7,031 nt of DNA from Candidatus Competibacteraceae bacterium (GTDB taxonomy: Bacteria; Pseudomonadota; Gammaproteobacteria; Competibacterales; Competibacteraceae): assembly GCA_020445005.1 (NCBI GenBank), contig JAGRHM010000734.1, forward strand, positions 1 through 7,031, given 5' to 3'. Each line of letters starts with the position of its first letter. Position 1 is the first letter of the stretch. Made by a program: the position numbers and the translations under genes. Under the pieces are notes generated by a model. That model did not search any database. It was not told the DNA's origin and saw only the letters and a list, made by a program, of their open reading frames with translations. Below are positions 5,850 to 7,031 of the stretch, one piece after another.

Positions 5850-5961
5850 TCGGCGTCTTCTCGAGTCAGGAACGAAGGGGCCTCGTTGGGTCATGCGGCA
5901 TAGGCCGCGCCCGCAGCAGGAGCCTTCGACCGGCGGTTCGGGTGGGATGAGCGGCTACGCT
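5850..5961. other. Convergent intergenic region with weak hairpins
   Basis: These 112 bp separate the rightward lipoprotein gene from the leftward dioxygenase gene. AACGA/TCGTT (5871-5875 and 5883-5887) and GCGGC/GCCGC (5895-5899 and 5904-5908, 4-nt loop) can form short stems. Neither is followed by a T-run on either strand, so an intrinsic terminator is not supported; termination may be Rho-dependent. Confidence 0.3.
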
Positions 5962-6744
5962 TTAGTCAAAGACATACGCATCCATCGCCAGTACGCCCCA
6001 GGTGACGCTGGCATGAACCCGTTGTGGCGCCCGGCCCGGCGTTCCCGCGCCCCACGCCACGCACAGCGGCAGGAAATGCTCCGGCGTCGGATGGTTCCAA
6101 CGCGCTTCGGGCGCTTGCGCTGCATAGTCCAGCAGGTTTTCGGGCCGGTCGCCCGTCAGGGTGTCCGCGACCCACGTACTGAAGGCGCTAACCGCAGGCG
6201 GGGTCGGTTCGCCCGGCGTCCAGCGGAATGCCGCGCGCAGATTGTGCGTCAGGCTTCCGGACGCCAGAATCAGGACGCCGTCGTCGCGCAACGGGCGCAG
6301 CGCCTGACCGAGCGCGTAATGATGTGCGGTGTCCAACCGGGACTGAACGCTCAGTTGCGCCACCGGGATATCCGCCGTCGGGTACATCAAGGCCAAGGGC
6401 GCCCACGCGCCATGATCAATGCCCCGGTTCGGATCGACCTGGGGGTGAAAGCCTGCTTCGTCCAGCAAGGCCCGCGCCTGTGCGCTGACCGCCACGGCGC
6501 CGGGCGGCGCATAACGCATCGCCGACAGCGCCGGATCAAAGCCGCTGAAATCATGGATCGTGTCCAGACGCGGCGCGGTGGTGAGGGTCGGCGTGGCTGC
6601 TTCCCAATGCGCGGAAATCACCAGGATGGCGGTCGGTCGTCCCAGAGTAGCGCCCAAACCCCGTAGAAATTGATGCGCCGGCTGTTCCGGCTCCAGCAGC
6701 AGGCTGGGCGCGCCATGCGAGACGAAGACACTTGGCAAATTCAT
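5962..6744 (-). CDS. ygiD: LigB-superfamily class III extradiol dioxygenase (4,5-DOPA dioxygenase/YgiD-like)
   Basis: A cytoplasmic, metal-dependent dioxygenase of 260 residues, the usual size for the YgiD/DODA group (about 260-270). Motifs appear in family order: SHGAP (9-13, H10), SAHWE (44-48, H46), DHGAW (110-114, H111), SGSLTHN (162-168, H167) and HPTPEHFLPL (218-227, H218/H223). By analogy with the family, H10, H46 and H223 are probably metal ligands, and H111 or H167 lies near the active site. Known relatives open the ring of L-DOPA or other catechols between carbons 4 and 5; the true substrate in most bacteria is unknown. The start at 6744 has GAGG 8 nt upstream. The gene follows the permease gene by 86 bp on the same strand with no clear terminator between, so they may be co-transcribed. 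The gene symbol is by family similarity. Confidence 0.92.
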   Translation of the reverse strand: MNLPSVFVSHGAPSLLLEPEQPAHQFLRGLGATLGRPTAILVISAHWEAATPTLTTAPRLDTIHDFSGFDPALSAMRYAPPGAVAVSAQARALLDEAGFHPQVDPNRGIDHGAWAPLALMYPTADIPVAQLSVQSRLDTAHHYALGQALRPLRDDGVLILASGSLTHNLRAAFRWTPGEPTPPAVSAFSTWVADTLTGDRPENLLDYAAQAPEARWNHPTPEHFLPLCVAWGAGTPGRAPQRVHASVTWGVLAMDAYVFD

Positions 6745-6830
6745 CGGTGAAGCCTCATGGGGTACTCAATGGGATGGACAGATCAGGCCGGGGGGTTGGG
6801 GTTCGCGGTCTCTGGATGCTTTGAGCACGG
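6745..6830. other. Short spacer between permease and dioxygenase genes
   Basis: These 86 bp hold the Shine-Dalgarno GAGG of the dioxygenase gene near its left end. I see no stem followed by a T-run and no good -10/-35 pair for the leftward direction, so co-transcription of the permease and the dioxygenase is likely but unproven. Confidence 0.4.
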
Positions 6831-7031
6831 TTAATGACCGGCCATCAGTCGCCACCCGATCCATCCCGCGCTGATCGCCAAGGTTATGCCCGTCACCGGC
6901 AGGCCCGCGCGGGCGTGGGTGCGCCAGTCGAGCGTCACCCCGCGCCGCGCGGCCGCGTCGGCAACAATCAGGTTGGCGATGCTCCCCACCAGCAGCAGAT
7001 TGCCCGCCAGGGTGCTGGCCAGCGCCAGAAT
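6831..7031 (-). CDS. C-terminus of an ArsB/NhaD (SLC13-type) anion permease (runs off the window)
   Basis: The last 66 codons plus stop TAA of a membrane transporter that continues to the right of the window. Reading from the window edge, ALASTLAGNLLLVGSIANLI is a hydrophobic segment with the Ser-Thr-Leu-Ala-Gly-Asn signature of the ion-transporter superfamily (ArsB/NhaD/SLC13), where this turn often helps bind the anion or sodium ion. It is followed by VADAAARRGVTLDWRTH, a cytoplasmic or periplasmic loop, and then by the last membrane helix, GLPVTGITLALISAGWIGW, and a short tail, RLMAGH. Only two membrane segments are visible, against ten or more expected for a full protein. The substrate (arsenite, sodium/proton, or a dicarboxylate/sulfate-like anion) cannot be decided from this end. 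Confidence 0.85.
   Translation of the reverse strand: MLALASTLAGNLLLVGSIANLIVADAAARRGVTLDWRTHARAGLPVTGITLAISAGWIGWRLMAGH

Noticed and set aside
5871..5908. Rho-independent terminator between the convergent genes
   Set aside because: Two short stems exist, but neither has a T-run on either strand and one has only five pairs with a 7-nt loop.
5653..6666. Long rightward open frame of 337 aa
   Set aside because: It overlaps the end of the lipoprotein gene in another frame and runs antisense to the dioxygenase. The product is Arg-rich with no domain, typical of a shadow in high-GC DNA.
1..7031. CRISPR array, tRNA/rRNA genes, or insertion-sequence ends
   Set aside because: I saw no regularly spaced direct repeats, no tRNA-like cloverleaf with a CCA end, no rRNA sequence and no transposase gene or flanking inverted repeats.

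Overview
The window is about 60% G+C over most of its length. It carries ordinary proteobacterial genes: a Sel1-type lipoprotein, a YgiD-like dioxygenase and an ArsB/NhaD-type anion permease. Codon use, Shine-Dalgarno sites and gene types fit a Gammaproteobacterium, perhaps an environmental lineage. That placement is inference from style only; there is no rRNA or marker gene here.

The left two thirds (1-4466) is read leftward and looks like an accessory, probably defence-type, island. In transcription order it holds: a 174-aa helical protein of unknown function (4466-3942); a 385-aa protein with a C-terminal HNH nuclease motif (3914-2757); a 383-aa protein ending in an H-W-R-R-G-H signature (2747-1596), tentatively of the AcrVA2-like family; and a 181-aa helical protein (1540-995). 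A gene-free stretch of about 240 bp, low in G+C and containing a perfect inverted repeat, follows. After it come a 68-aa ribbon-helix-helix protein (752-546) and the first 178 residues of a large helicase/restriction-type ATPase (534 to beyond position 1), which ends in an intact Walker A motif at the window edge. Spacings of 9-55 bp suggest that the first four genes form one operon. The last two (11 bp apart) form a second pair, regulator plus effector.

A short 80-bp divergent region (4467-4546) separates the island from a rightward cluster: a class I SAM methyltransferase (4547-5164), a 66-aa hypothetical protein (5191-5391) and a Sel1-repeat lipoprotein (5388-5849) whose start overlaps the preceding stop as ATGA. 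The methyltransferase lacks the usual DNA-methyltransferase catalytic motifs, so it is probably not the modification arm of a restriction system, although its divergent position makes the question worth asking.

The right end is read leftward: the C-terminus of an ArsB/NhaD-like permease (7031-6831), then a complete LigB-superfamily (DODA/YgiD-type) dioxygenase (6744-5962), which converges on the lipoprotein gene.

The main candidate for something undescribed is the four-gene HNH / HWRRGH / two-helical-protein cassette next to the RHH-helicase pair. No function for the cassette can be proven from this sequence alone.
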